From Bactrocera neohumeralis (Eukaryota > Arthropoda > Insecta > Diptera > Tephritidae): 64,000 nt of DNA. The notes under the pieces were generated by a model, which was not told the origin of the DNA, searched no databases, and saw only the letters and a list, made by a program, of their open reading frames with translations. A program made the position numbers and the translations under genes. The stretch covers positions 55,497,960 through 55,561,959 of the forward strand of contig NC_065920.1 of assembly GCF_024586455.1 (NCBI RefSeq), written 5' to 3'. Positions 1-11,671 of the stretch are shown here, piece by piece (the first letter of the stretch is position 1; each line of letters opens with the position of its first letter).

Positions 1-1729
1 GCAACGCAGTCAAATGTTTGAAAAGAGAAAAGGCAGCAAGTATATCTGAGAACAGTGCGGTAAACCTTTTACTCCCTTCCGGTCCTCCAAACAATCATTA
101 GGATCAGCTGTATATTCAGTCAGCCAGTAAAACTTCGACGCTCTAGGCGCTTTGAACCTAAAGTGTTTGTTCAATTGTCATCGACCATAACAGCTCTAGG
201 AAAAGCATTTATACGCCAATTAAAATTGGTTTGAGGCATGAAAACTTAACAAGCAAGTGCTTAGAAATGTGTTGAAGTAAGAGCCATAAAATTTGCGAGG
301 AAATACCGAAGTCGCAGCCTCTGCCAAGCTCTTTAATATTGCGTTCAGCGGCAACTTGTGTAAATTATACATACATATATATGCTTATATATCAACAAGT
401 TGCCTGATTTTTAGTGACATTGAAATGCATACTACATTTTCACTTTGGATGAAGAAGACTTCAAGAGCACAGATCTAGCTCTGTAGATATAATGCTTGGA
501 AATTCCTTAACTATAAGTACTTTTGTTATGTACTTTGAAAGCCGTTATCAATTATAGGCATATATAGTTGTAAAAAATATTTAGTATTTTCTAATCAAGA
601 CAGCCTTGATTTCACATACACAAATACACCAATTTTTACCTGTTTACATAGTTGGTTAAAGTAATTCAATTGTACGAGTCTGAAAACCAGGATGAGTTTG
701 ATGACTGATCCAGGTTTAAAAATTTTAATGAAAAGTTTTTGTCACTGAAATAATTTATCGACCAAGTTTATTTATTTACAATTTCATTTTGAGTTATCAA
801 CTTTACATTGGTATTACCTATTTAAAATCTTTAACGAATGTTAAGGAAATCCATCAATTTTTCGCCTGCGAAACTTTTAATAAATCTTTAAGGGTTCTCT
901 TTGTTAGCGAAAAAAAATATCCTTATGGGAGACACAGTTACCAACTCAATATTATAGTAATAATAATTTATATATATTTTTAATTAGTAATTTTTTCGTA
1001 TATGAGTTCGTTTCCTTAGGTTACTATTTTTTTGCCATAGTTGTTTCCTAGTTATCATAGATTAATATTTTGAATTTTGTTGCTTTACAAGAGATTGTAT
1101 AAAATATAAAAGTAACAAAACGTAACAACACTTTCACTGATCACCACATTCAACATTGTCAAGGACATTTTATTCATAAAATAAGATTTACGGTTTTTTT
1201 TTGTATATATGTGAACTTACTCTTTTGAATACCTGCATTATGTTAGCAACTTAAGCATCTGTGCATGTACATAAATTTGTAGTACTTGTAAAACACTTCA
1301 ATTTCAGAATGCATGTGTAGAAAATTTTGCTTCATGTGGGTAAGTTTTCTCAACCACTTGCTTAGCTCTTGAGCAAGGCTGCCGAATAAGTATTAATTTC
1401 CAATTCGTTGGTTACTAACTTTAATTAAAAGAATACTTGTATTAACTACCACATACAAATATACATTTAATAACATTGCTGAATACTTTTTAATTGTTGT
1501 AGCAAATATTTTGTGAAATATCTGACAAATTACTGTCGCTGTCGATGTTTGGGTGTCAATAAGGAGAATTCTGTTACTTAATTATCTTCAATGACATCTT
1601 AAACTACAAGTAGCAGGTTGTTTATGTAAAGTTTCCATATTTAGCCGAATACACTTTTCTTTGGGCATTTAGAGTTATATTATAAATTTTTTTGTTTTTG
1701 TTCAGTATCTAATATTTTTCGACACTTTA
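1..1729. other. AT-rich DNA with no recognisable gene
   Basis: I see no conserved protein motif, RNA gene or clear repeat here. The open frames are short, start at non-ATG codons or have no recognisable motif, and the composition is uniformly AT-rich. Confidence 0.5.
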
Positions 1730-2040
1730 ATGGGTAATCTAAGTAGATAAACTTTTTTCAATAGCTTTTCTTTGGCAGATCACGCGTAATCATGTTGTCA
1801 TATTTGTTTAGTATTGTTTGGCATTTCAGCATGAAAAGACTTACTTAAGCCTGACGTTAACAAATTGCTCAACTTTAGAGGATAGTTTTCTGAGCACCAT
1901 TCGCTTGGGAGTGTCCAGAAACGATTCTTCTGCAAATAGCTTAAATCATACATTAATAATACCTCTAAAGCCTTTGGATTTACGTGATGTTGAATGGGCA
2001 ATGCTTGTCCACTTTTCAAGTACAACGTAAACTTGTTTTA
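1730..2040 (+). mobile_element. 5' end of a Tc1/mariner-type element plus LINE-like scrap
   Basis: The left end, after a TA dinucleotide, reads ATGGGTAATCTAAGTAGA and matches the terminus of the elements at 11672 and 28840. The following leader continues to about 1870, with an ATG near 1830 where the related copies also place their transposase start. The reading frame then stops within a few codons. From about 1903 to 1946 the sequence instead resembles the 5' leader of the RTE element near 17817-17860, so this is a composite of two relics. No right terminal repeat is visible. Confidence 0.55.
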
Positions 2041-3059
2041 GTCAATAAACACTTGGTTCCTCATTACCACCACAGAAGTAGATGAAATAGCTTACAATTT
2101 ATTTATCACTCATACATACTATATGTGCTTAAATGCTAACTCTTTTATATATCTAAGTAGTTATTTGTATTTTTAGCGCATAATTCTTTCATGTATATGC
2201 ATATAGTATGTATTTCAATTGCCAAACAATTAGTAATCACAAAAAATAAATATCTGTCTATAAGTGCAAAGTGATTTTTTATATCATCTGCCCAGATTAC
2301 TTTATACAAAACTTTATTTGCTTGTATGACTACTTGCACGTATTCCCGCACTTAGTTACCCCCCGTCATATGCTCACCTGTCTGCGTGGCACTTTTCCAT
2401 TATTATTGATTGGTCGACTGTGAACATGTAAAAATATTTACATAAATCAGCAAACAGAGTTCGCAATTTCGTAAATAAATTTATTTTGTAGCACGCCTAA
2501 GGTGAGAAACGCCCTGGGTGGAATTTGTGTTTTTATAAAAATTTAAAATTTTTAGTATAATGTGTGTACGTTTGTTCACCACATATAAGCGTTCTATAAA
2601 ATTTTTGCTTATCAAAATATTTAAAAATGTCTTATATAATTAAAATATAGTAAACATAATTTTAAGGCAAGAGTCTGCTTTTTTCTATATACTTATGTAA
2701 TAATAAATATAAACCTATTTTAGCACATTTAATATTAGTATGATTTTTATTGCAAATCAAAAGCAATCACGCTATGATTGTCAAAAATCCAGAAATTCGT
2801 TTAAGTTTTTAAATTTTAAATAAAAAAATTAAGTTCAACTGGAATGAAAATTTAATTAAGAAATTACTAACAAAAATGGCATTGACATATTTATTAAAAA
2901 TTAAATATATTGTTTCAAATATAATTTACGAAGAAAAATTTATATATGCCCAAAAATTCATATATGAAAGTCAAGTTTTCTTTTTAGCCAAAATAGTTCT
3001 GTTATTCGTGTTTAGAACGAAAATGTTACTGATACGCACCAGCCTTTCAAAGAACTCTT
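2041..3059. other. AT-rich DNA with no recognisable gene
   Basis: Long A/T tracts only. The 62-residue frame near 2876-3064 is lysine, isoleucine and phenylalanine rich with no motif, as expected by chance in such DNA. Confidence 0.45.
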
Positions 3060-3440
3060 ATTAATCCTACACAAAAACTTGTTTTCTGGGATCAAATTGA
3101 AAGGTGAGTTTCGTCCATTTCATCTCCTGCCAACGAATTTTCCAGTCACCATAGCACTTAGAAAAATCCCCCGCCCTGATGGCCATCAGAGCCTTCTTCG
3201 ATTCAGCTATTATATCCTCAATTGAGTCAAAACGGTGTTCTCGGAGTGGTCATTTGAGTTTGCTGAATAGCCGGATGTTACGCGAAAGTAAATCAGGCGA
3301 ATTCGGTGGTTGTGGCACGATATTAGTTGAAAATGTGGCAAAATGATCACGAATGATCAATGCAGTATGAGATAGTGCATTATCGCACTTCCTTGTTCAA
3401 TAAACTCAGACATAATAAAAATCAAAGAATTCACAAAAGA
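3060..3440 (-). pseudogene. mariner-type transposase relic, internally deleted
   Basis: Read on the minus strand, the segment encodes the C-terminal third of a mariner transposase: a block resembling DNALSHTALIIRDH, then a PP-SPDL motif holding the third catalytic Asp, then a tail resembling HRFDSIEDIIAESKKAL and DWKIRWQEM. Stop codons and substitutions break it: the usual CDFWLF after SPDL is lost. Just upstream the sequence reads MSEFIEQGSA and runs straight into the catalytic region, so most of the N-terminal part is missing. It cannot encode an active enzyme. It is a different mariner lineage from the copies at 5050, 46860 and 57923. Confidence 0.7.
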
Positions 3441-3628
3441 GCCTCACAAAACGACTCGTATCTCAAATCCTTATAAATATTTTGACGTGAAATTGAGCAT
3501 AGATATCACTAACAGTACTACCAATTTACAGAAAAAAATTTACCCAATCGAAAAACACTCGAAGTATAAATTAAAAATTCACCTTCCAATTTGATCACAG
3601 TATTTTAACTTAAACAAAATTTTGCCTG

Positions 3629-4089
3629 GAGAAAACTTCTTCTTCTTCTTTACTGGCGTAGACACCGCTTACGCGGTTATAGCCGAGTTAACAACATCGC
3701 GCCAGTCGTTTCTTCTTTTCGCTACGTGGCGCCAATTGGATATTCCAATCGTAGCCAGGTCCTTCTCCACTTGGTCCTTCCAACGGAGTGGAGGTCTTCC
3801 TCTTCCTCTGCTTCGCCCGGCGGTTACTGCGTCGAATACTTTCAGAGCTGGAGTGTTTTCGTCCATCCGGACAACATGATCTAGCCAGCGTAGCCGCTGT
3901 CTTTTAATTCGCTGAACTATGTCAATGTCGTCATATATCTCATACTTCATCGTTCCATCGAATGCGATATTCGCCGTGGCCAATGCGCAAAGGACTAAAA
4001 ATCTTTCGCAGAACCTTTGTCTCGAAAACTCGCAACGTCGACTCATCAGTTGTTGTCATCGTCCAAGCCTCTGCACCATAGAGAAAACT
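3629..4089 (-). mobile_element. 5'-truncated RTE-type LINE, 3' end, with target duplication
   Basis: The minus strand encodes the C-terminal end of an RTE-clade reverse transcriptase (RIKRQRLRWLDHVVRMDENT, then a GRGRPPLRWKDQVEKDL block). The 3' end is a GAA-repeat tail, seen on the plus strand as CTTCTTCTT. The 9-base sequence GAGAAAACT lies at both edges (3629-3637 and 4081-4089), which is a target-site duplication. This is a dead-on-arrival insertion created by target-primed reverse transcription with 5' truncation. It lacks the endonuclease and RT catalytic regions. Confidence 0.9.
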
Positions 4090-5049
4090 GTATAAACATA
4101 AATTTAACTTGCAAGGTTACACCTTTTATTGTAATTATCTTCTCAGATAGAATTTTTCAATATATTTTTCTCCTTATTTATTTTTTTACCAGAAGATGAT
4201 ACGGAATTTCTTGTTGCCATTTCTTGAATTAAAACATGTAGAAAATGTTCGCACTTTAAAACTTTGAAAAAGGCCATAAAGTATTTGAGTGAAAATATAC
4301 TAACCAACAAGATACATCTAATATATTTTAAAAATGGCCTAATTTAGTACTACCACTATAATAATTTTACTTACTTATTCTGCCGCATATTTCAATATTT
4401 GACTCCAAGCCTGCTGTGAAATTATTTATTTAATAAAAAGTAAACATCTGTTGCTGACAACTTGACAGTTTTATGAGATAACTCTCTGCATACCTTTCAG
4501 AGAATGGAAATTTGCACAAAATATGAAAGTGTAACATAACTGCAAGGCATTTATTTATATACAAGTATATTTTCTTTACAAATTCAGAGACACAGTTCCA
4601 ATTAAATATCCTACATAGAAAACCCATAATTGGTTTCATAAATAATTCAAATGGTTCATGCAACCATTTGTTTAAGATCTTTCCGCCCGTGTGTCAACAG
4701 TAATTATAACATAATAAAGTGATTGTGAAGGGAGACTTCTCACCTGTATCGTCGCATTCGTTTCGTTTATTTTGTTTTTTTCACTATTATCTCCTCTAAC
4801 GGCTATTTATTTTAATTAACATTATACAAGTAATAATAGACATTGTATCCATATGCATTTTCCTGCTACTGGTATGATTTTTAAGGTACACAACAATAGA
4901 AAAACAAATAACATGACAAATTGACGTTACGTAAACCCTGAAGGAAATAATTTTATTATTAACATTATTATTTTTCATTTATCAAAATTTTCTAAAATAT
5001 CTTTTGTGCTGCAAAAATAATTTGTTTGACTATTTTTCCGTTACTCATC
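4090..5049. other. AT-rich DNA; two short blocks repeated at 7 kb
   Basis: No gene seen. Two short blocks (4853-4870 and 4903-4929) recur exactly at 6997-7014 and 7043-7069, with a diverged spacer between them in each place. Confidence 0.5.
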
Positions 5050-5976
5050 CAAGGTGCCTTCCAAAGTAAACATGACTTTTTGAATCTAGCGCCCTCTGGT
5101 GGCTATATATCAATTGGTGCGTTAGAATCTGCTATTTTTATAGATTGTCCAGTGAGAATTCCATGACATTTCATTGATTGGAAGTAAAGTTATTGCGTTT
5201 TAAATGTCAGTGTCTTTGTGTTATCGGTGCGAAAATGAGCTTTGAACAAAGTGCCAACATTAAATTTCGTTTTAAAATTAGTAAAACTTTTACCGAAACG
5301 TTTCAATTGATGAAACAAGTTTATGGCGATGATTGCCTATCCCGTAGCAGAGTGCACGAGTGGTTTCAACGTTTTCAAAGTGGTCGTGAAGACATAAATG
5401 ACGATCAACATGTGGGCCAATCAAAATGCATGATCACCGGAAATTCCATTGAAACAGTGCGTGAATTCATCAAAAATCGGTCGAAATCATCATTGAAATT
5501 CATGAAATTGGAATTGAACATCTCCAAAACTTCGATTTTTCGCATTTTGACCAAACATTTGGGCTTACGAAAGGTGTGTGCACGGTTTGTTGCGCACAAA
5601 TTGACTGACGACCAAAAATTGCTCAGAATCCAACATTCGAAGAACGGTTATTTGAGCAAAAATCACATTTTAACCATTAACCACTACCCGTATTCACTTG
5701 ATATGGCACTGTGTGACTTCTTCTTTTTCGGAAAAATGCATTTTCCCATGAAAGGAAAGCGTTATGCAGAAGTAGAGGCCATTCAAAAGGCTTGCACCGG
5801 TATACTGGCGGCCATATCGGCAACGAGCTAAAACACTGGTTCGACATGCTTTTGGGCCGTGAAAAAAGCTATATTGAAACAGGAGGAGACTATTTTGAAT
5901 AAAATTAATTGATTTTGCCGAAAAAACCATTTGTTATTTTTTTTTAAGTCATGTGTCATCTAATCTAGGCACCTTG
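5050..5976 (+). mobile_element. mariner element, internal-deletion derivative
   Basis: The left terminus begins CAAGGTGCCTTCCAAAGTAA and the right end carries a diverged inverted copy ending in CACCTTG. Inside is one transposase frame. Related ends flank the copy at 57923-58831, which shares the same internal deletion. The element is too short for a full mariner (about 1.3 kb) and must be non-autonomous. Confidence 0.8.
5235..5831 (+). pseudogene. truncated mariner transposase
   Basis: The frame starts at the ATG at 5235 (MSFEQSANIKFRF) and runs 198 codons, against about 345 for a complete mariner transposase. The N-terminal DNA-binding half is present: the HTH block with SRSRVHEWFQRFQSGRED near residues 40-60 and a second HTH-like region with SKTSIFRILTKHLGL. 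At about residue 138 it jumps from RIQHSK to NGYLSKNHILTI, skipping the domain that holds the first two catalytic Asp residues. The end keeps PYSLD and CDFFFFGKMH, the region of the third Asp. The frame is open across the junction. It could bind inverted repeats but not catalyse transposition. Confidence 0.85.
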
Positions 5977-5989
5977 GTGCTTTTAATTT

Positions 5990-6410
5990 TTCCGGCTATG
6001 GCCCATATTTCTTTTTCACTAACTAGCAGTGGTGGCTCTACGTAATAAGGTGGTGATTTGGAAACAAAATTTCGACAAGCGTCCTCATGAGAGATGCACT
6101 TTTGGGGTCTTGTGCCCTATATTTGAATTTTGACATGCAAATTTGGTATGCTGTTCCCCAAGGACCTACGTTTGCTTCCTCACGGAGTTTTTCAAAACAA
6201 TTATTCTTACTGCGGCCAATGGCTAACTCCAGAAGCTTCCTCTGAACTTTTACTATTTTTCTGAAACTGTTTGCATTTTCTCGACATTTATTACGTTGAA
6301 GGCGGCGTCTAGCAGAATTAGAGAGCTTTCTGAACCCAGCTATTTCTTCATTCCACTAATACGCTGGTTGTTTTGGGGTACTGTACCGTACTACACTTTT
6401 ATCTTTTTAA
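5990..6410 (-). pseudogene. R1/LOA-type LINE fragment (endonuclease-RT linker)
   Basis: The minus strand reads NSARRRLQRNKCR, then RKIVKVQRKLLELAIGRSK, GPWGTAYQICMSK and LMRTLVEILFP. This order is typical of the linker between endonuclease and reverse transcriptase in R1/LOA-like non-LTR retrotransposons. Neither catalytic domain is present. The frame fails near the 5990 end, next to the mariner terminus at 5976, and nothing recognisable continues beyond 6410. It is a scrap of a pol gene. Confidence 0.65.
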
Positions 6411-7100
6411 AATTGTAGCTCAAAATGTTAGCAACAAATTGTACAATTTATCTCGATACGGTAACTTCTAAGATTGATCATTTGTTATTAACATTTTATT
6501 TGCCCCCGAATATTTAAAATAACCGTGTAATTTTATAAATTGGAAATCGTTGTCAAAAACGCTTATCGCTAAACTCGTATATTAATAGAACAATTTGGTA
6601 TATTGTGATATATGTATACATTTTCGTCCATTCCGACATCCACATTTTCATTTCCAAACTTGTTATCCCTTAACAGCCGACCATAGTACCGTTTAATATT
6701 CATGCATAGTTGAACATTAAACGAACCATTTTCATAAAGCTTGTGCTATTCTTGTCCTAACCACTGAGTGGTCTCTTTGCTCTTAATCTTACACATTTTT
6801 TCTCTATACACTAACACCAACGCACATTTTCGGGTTATTTTTTGTTTACCTAAATGCGATGAAAAAAAGTTTCTTTCATCTCTTGATTTATTTGAATGAG
6901 TGCGAAGGAGAAAACATTATTGTTAATAGTGACAAAAGAAAATCCCAAAAAGGGTAATAAAAAAACGATTGAAAGATGCATGTCATTCGTGATCAGATGC
7001 ATTTTCCTGCTACTATCACAAATAAATCCTTGATGTTATTTTAACAAATAACATGACAAATTGACGTTATAGTCATTTGAACAAAAATATTAAAATTTGT
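6411..7100. other. unassigned DNA with dispersed direct repeats
   Basis: No gene seen. The segment 6641-6768 recurs, with small indels, at 8075-8178 in the same orientation. The blocks at 6997-7014 and 7043-7069 recur near 4.9 kb. Confidence 0.5.
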
Positions 7101-7236
7101 TGAAGTGCAACACAACGAAATTGGTAAGCGAATGATTTTTTTAATATAATTTGCAAATAATTACTTTATTTGTTTTTATAGCATTGGAATTAGCAGCTGC
7201 AGCAATATCATCAGAAGCAGCAAATTTAAATTTTTA
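7101..7236 (+). other. possible mini-exon flanked by splice-like signals
   Basis: A donor-like GGTAAGCG lies at 7121-7128. A TTTGTTTTTATAG acceptor-like tract ends at about 7180, and a GC-richer segment of about 56 bases (7181-7236) follows, ending at GTAAGTATGTG. Its frame would read ALELAAAAISSEAANLNF and then a stop exactly before the donor. It stands out from its very AT-rich flanks. It may be a small transcribed or non-coding exon, or chance. Confidence 0.25.
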
Positions 7237-7408
7237 AGTAAGTATGTGAGAAAAAGTGTGTGTTGTTTGAAATTGGATAGCGCAGTTCAACCTAATACGC
7301 AAAAATAATTACATATGTATGTACATAAGTATGTATTTTATGCGTTTAAGGCGGCCTGCACAATCCAATATAATATGTGAAAACAAATGTTTGCCTTATA
7401 TTTTAAAT

Positions 7409-7760
7409 AATCAGATAAAATTATTCTTTTATTTCAGATACTATTCTGATTTTTATTTAATTATTCTTTCTTTTCAGATTTTATCACTATTTTTATTTAA
7501 TTAATCTTGGCTTTCAGAGTAAATTCTATTTGTATTTAATATATTTTATTCTTTCAGATAATATTAATCTTTTTTTTTGCAGATATTATTATCATTTTAT
7601 ACAATTAATCTTTCTTCAATGTAATTATTATTTATTTTCAGGTATTAATAATCTTTATTTTATTTAAGGAATTTGTGTTTTATAATATTTTTCCACTTTT
7701 TACTTTCAGGTTTTAAAAATTTTTTCTTTATTTAATCTTTTTCAGATATTAATTATTTTT
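7409..7760 (+). repeat. 40-bp-period array of pyrimidine-tract + CAG units
   Basis: CAG triplets preceded by T-rich tracts fall at 7435, 7475, 7515 and 7555, an exact 40-base spacing, then at 7580, 7639, 7707 and 7743 with irregular spacing. The units share TTTATTTAATTATTCTTTC-like sequence. Each resembles a 3' splice acceptor. This is a decayed minisatellite. Confidence 0.6.
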
Positions 7761-8449
7761 TAAATTAAATAATATATAAATTAAAATAAATTTTATGTAA
7801 AAATGTAAAAATAAAATAAAATAATAATTTTAAAAATTAAAAAAGTTTTCTTTTTAAATTTTTCTGAAAGTAGGAATTAAAAATGCAACCCTGCATCAGC
7901 TATTTAAAAAGAGAAAATGCAACCCCATCAGCTTCGATTGGGGATATTAGAGCAGGACAGATATACTTTTTTATATGACACTGCTGAATGAGAGCAACAA
8001 AGATGTATTATCACATGTATACGTACGTAAGTGGGTAAAATATCTGCCAGGCTTAAGAAACATTCTATATGACATCATTTTCATTTCCAAACTTGTTACC
8101 AGCCGACCATAGTTACCGTTTAATATTCTGGTGTTTTACCCATTTTCATAAACCTTTTGCTATTCTTGTTAACCACTGGCAGGGATGTATTGACATTGAC
8201 AAATCTGTGTTAAGTAAAAATACATTGAGGTTGTGATTAGTTAAATCACGAGCCCGAAGTGCACGAGCAGGATAAATGAAAAAAAGCCATAAATAGCAAA
8301 TAAACAACATCAAACTATAGAGAATTGGTAGTCGTTTGTGTTAATTATTATGGTACAAGCAGTAATTATTTTAATTAATGAAAGGCAACCCAGTCATAGT
8401 TGATAGCCAACGCAATCAACAGGAAATGGCGGTCGACAAGCGTCAGAAT

Positions 8450-8740
8450 GGTGTTTGCCTATTATGTTAAGAATACCCGGATATGAGTAGTATACAATGA
8501 CTTCTTTGACAGTTGTATTTCAAGAATTCAGGATAACCAATCGGCGAAGATGGTTCACTCTTCACAACGATAATGCTAGCTTTTACAGATCGACTGAAAT
8601 AATTGCACATTTGAGCACTCAAAACTTGATTGGAATATCTCACGGAGTGGGCAAGAGTCCTTGGACCATTAGTTTAAACGCATTCAAAAGTATATAAACC
8701 TAAATGGAGGATATTTTAGAAAACAGTGAAGCGATCTTCG
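8450..8740 (+). pseudogene. mariner transposase relic (third lineage), C-terminal part
   Basis: The plus-strand frame at 8497-8697 reads FRITNRRRWFTLHNDNASFYRSTE and HLSTQNLIGISH. The HNDNAS segment is the region of the second catalytic Asp of mariner transposases. The expected PPYSPD block with the third Asp is missing, and the frame moves to a tail resembling FKSI and then, out of frame, LNGGYF. It is internally deleted and inactive. Confidence 0.6.
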
Positions 8741-8877
8741 ATAATTCAAGTTATTTTTTGTTCTCAAATCCTAAAATATAAAAGGCAACCTACATACATA
8801 TCATTAGTATTTTACGCGTAATTTGAAAAAAGGTTTTTGGATTACTCGTAGTGTAATCTGCACCAGTATGTCTTAGT

Positions 8878-9225
8878 CTTCTTCTTCTTTTGCTTTAGGG
8901 CCAAAAATCTCCGCCAGTTGCTTCTATTTTTTGCGAGGTCACGCCAGTTGTACATTTCATGAGCAGCCAGGCGGCTGTCGTACAACTATGAGCATCAAAT
9001 CGAAAGAGATTTTAGCTCGATTATCAGCTTCCATACGATCAACATAGCTTAACCAGCGCATTCACTGGATTCTTAAGCGCTTAACTATATTGTCGTCGTA
9101 AAGTTAATAAAGTTCGTGAATGCATTTTCTTCAATATTCATAGCTCACGCACAGGACTTCAAAGGTCTAGCGGAGGACAGTTCTCTCGGTTCGTCATCGT
9201 GTATGCTTATGCATCGTATCAAATA
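8878..9225 (-). mobile_element. diverged RTE-type LINE 3' end
   Basis: The plus strand begins with a CTTCTTCTTCTT tail followed by sequence that parallels the minus-strand RTE 3' ends at 3638 and 13277 in layout: a cassette with ACGCCAGTTG, then AACCAGCGCATTCACTGGATTCTTAAGCGCTTAAC-like sequence equivalent to the RIKRQRLRW region. Identity to the other copies is low, so it represents an older or separate RTE lineage. It is 5' truncated. Confidence 0.55.
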
Positions 9226-9947
9226 CTGATCTTTCTTAATAAATTAACCACTCACGATGTTGAATTCCTCCGTTCTTTAAATTACGTTGGAATAAGCTTT
9301 TAGAACAAAATCTCGTTTTATCATTATACAAATTTCGTGAATTTTTAAAATCCGTTACATTATTTTGTGGTAAACCGTTTATAGTTATAAAATCTCGTGT
9401 TTCATCATTTATATTCCATAGAAAAGGATCACCACTCAATGAAACATATCATTTGTTGATTGACTTTTTTCCGCATTTTCTAATGAAAGAAATGTTGACG
9501 ATGTTTTGTTTGTATTTGTATCTTGCAATAAAGGAGGATTCGATTGTATTTGTTTGGTATCTTGTGCTGAAGTGTCATTTAATCCCATAAAAACCAAAAA
9601 TCTTTAGCCAATAGACATTAATTCATTCATTTGAAATTAAAATTTTTCCCTGATTAGACAAAGGTTAAAAAATTCAATTTCAATATTTCAAATACTACAT
9701 TCTCTAAAATTTCAATTTATGAGAAATTATTTTTAACCTTCTTGTTAGAGTTATATTTCAAAAAACAAAAAAAAAAACACTTGCAAGTGTATCAAATACT
9801 TACGTCCGATTTAAACCTGATAAGCATTGATCTTCACTTTCATGTTTTTCTGATCTTGTCATAAATGAGATATTTTTAACGATCAGCAAGTTTCTGAGGT
9901 TTTATTGCCATTTTTGGCGGTGTGGTAGTATTTACGCACACATATCT
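9226..9947. other. unassigned AT-rich DNA
   Basis: Nothing recognised. The 67-residue minus-strand frame at 9236-9439 has no identifiable motif. Confidence 0.4.
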
Positions 9948-10345
9948 TTTATACCTACTCCCGCAACATGTTGCTACAGAGTATAATATTTTTGTTAATC
10001 TAACGGTTGTAATTATCATCTAAAACTAATTGAGATAAATAGAGTTAGATATATATAAATGTTCAGAATGACGAGAAATATTGAAATCCGGATGACTGTC
10101 TATATATCCGTCCGTCCGTCCATCTGTGCACGCTGTAGCTTAAGTCAAAATTAAAATTTGTACTGAAAGTTGGAAAAACTAAGACGGAGTTCGTAGACGC
10201 CACGAAAACCTGACAAATGCCTTAACTAAACACTAACTTATGATATAAAACTCTAATGTGGCCAAGGAGGTCGCAGTACTAAGGGGGCGTGGTCTGAAAT
10301 GGAATATTTATTATTTTTTGACCTGTTAAATGGGACAAAGTGATT
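9948..10345 (-). repeat. diverged DINE-1/Helentron-like repeat
   Basis: It begins with a TATACCTACTCCCGCAACA end resembling the TATACTCTCGCAACA ends of the copies at 32730 and 36811. It then has a CGGTTG segment, a GACGAG...AAATCCGGATG segment, a short CCGTCCGTCCGTCC tract and a GGGGGCGTGG motif, in the same order as the long copies. Many substitutions make it an old copy. Confidence 0.65.
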
Positions 10346-11671
10346 TTTTTAACTAAATATAGGTATATACATATGTTTTCATAGTTAGTTTTTACTTTAC
10401 TTACTTAATTCTTTATTTTACTTTTAGACCAAGGCAGAAGCCTTTGTAAAAGTTTAAAAGTAAAACAAGTTCATAGTAGAGTAAAACCCTTTGGAAATGG
10501 AAGGTAAAATTTCAAAAATCAATAGCAAAATAATTTACAGGCGATATAAAATCAAGACTAAACAGGAAAGGGTGGTTGAGCTTTTAGGGGTCAAAAATGG
10601 TTTAACTCAATTTTCGACAATTTAACGAGACCTATAGGAAAAAGTTATGTGACAAAGTGGTTGGAAATGAAAAGATCTAAATTTTTTTATATCAACACTG
10701 TTATTACACAATCTTAAAATTAATATACAAATTTCAAAAACTCGATAGTTTTGTTTTTTTATTTTGATCACTTAGAAATTAATATTTCGCTTAAATTTTC
10801 CCAGAAAATGGGGAAAACAGCTGAAAACAATAAACAAATTTTATTTGCTTTTCAATTTCAATTTTATTTAATTCAAAAAGTATCTATTTTGGTCTATTTG
10901 CTTTAGATGCTGCTATCTAATCATTTGCAAACTTCTGTGATATTAAATTTTTGTGCCCCGTAATACAGTTGTTGATGTGTGATCTGTCTTTTGTGGTTCT
11001 GTCTATTTCGTCGTTTGGTTAAGTTGTCGGTGATGACAGTTGATAACTTTGACTATCTTTTTGCTAAATTATCACTTTTGGTTTAATGCTACAACATATT
11101 TAGATATATAAGCATAAAACTTCATGAGGTTAGATGTTTACCTTGCTGATGATTGAGTGGTTAAGTGCGCGCGTTTTGATGTAGATTCAAGTACAGTTCC
11201 TTATACACTCATTTATCAGAATTACTTCGGATCCCATATGCAAGTTTAACTAAATACACAAACACTTGGTTGAATGCTAATCTTCTCTTTATCGAAATTG
11301 CAGATATGGGGACATATGTATATAAATGCTAATTGGAAACTACATGGAGATAGTAGTAATTAAATTACTAAAATAGTTATTTAAAATATGTGACAGAATT
11401 TCACACTCAGTAATTAAATTTATCTAAAATTAAGTCAATTAAGGGTTGAACAATCCACGCCTTTTAGTCTTGCTTCTCACACTATTATTCACAAATGAAT
11501 GCTGTAGTAAATAATTATACTTTGACAAACTGCCAAATCAAAAGAGGAAGAAGAGAAGACTTGTCGAAGCTATTACATATATAATTTTATTGCATCGGGG
11601 ACTTATTTACTACGGTCTTTGTAAATACGTAAGATTGCACATCATTTGCAACACAAACAAGCACATAAGTA
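10346..11671. other. unassigned AT-rich DNA
   Basis: No motif, gene or clear repeat seen. Short A/T tracts and scattered stop codons occur in all frames. Confidence 0.4.
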
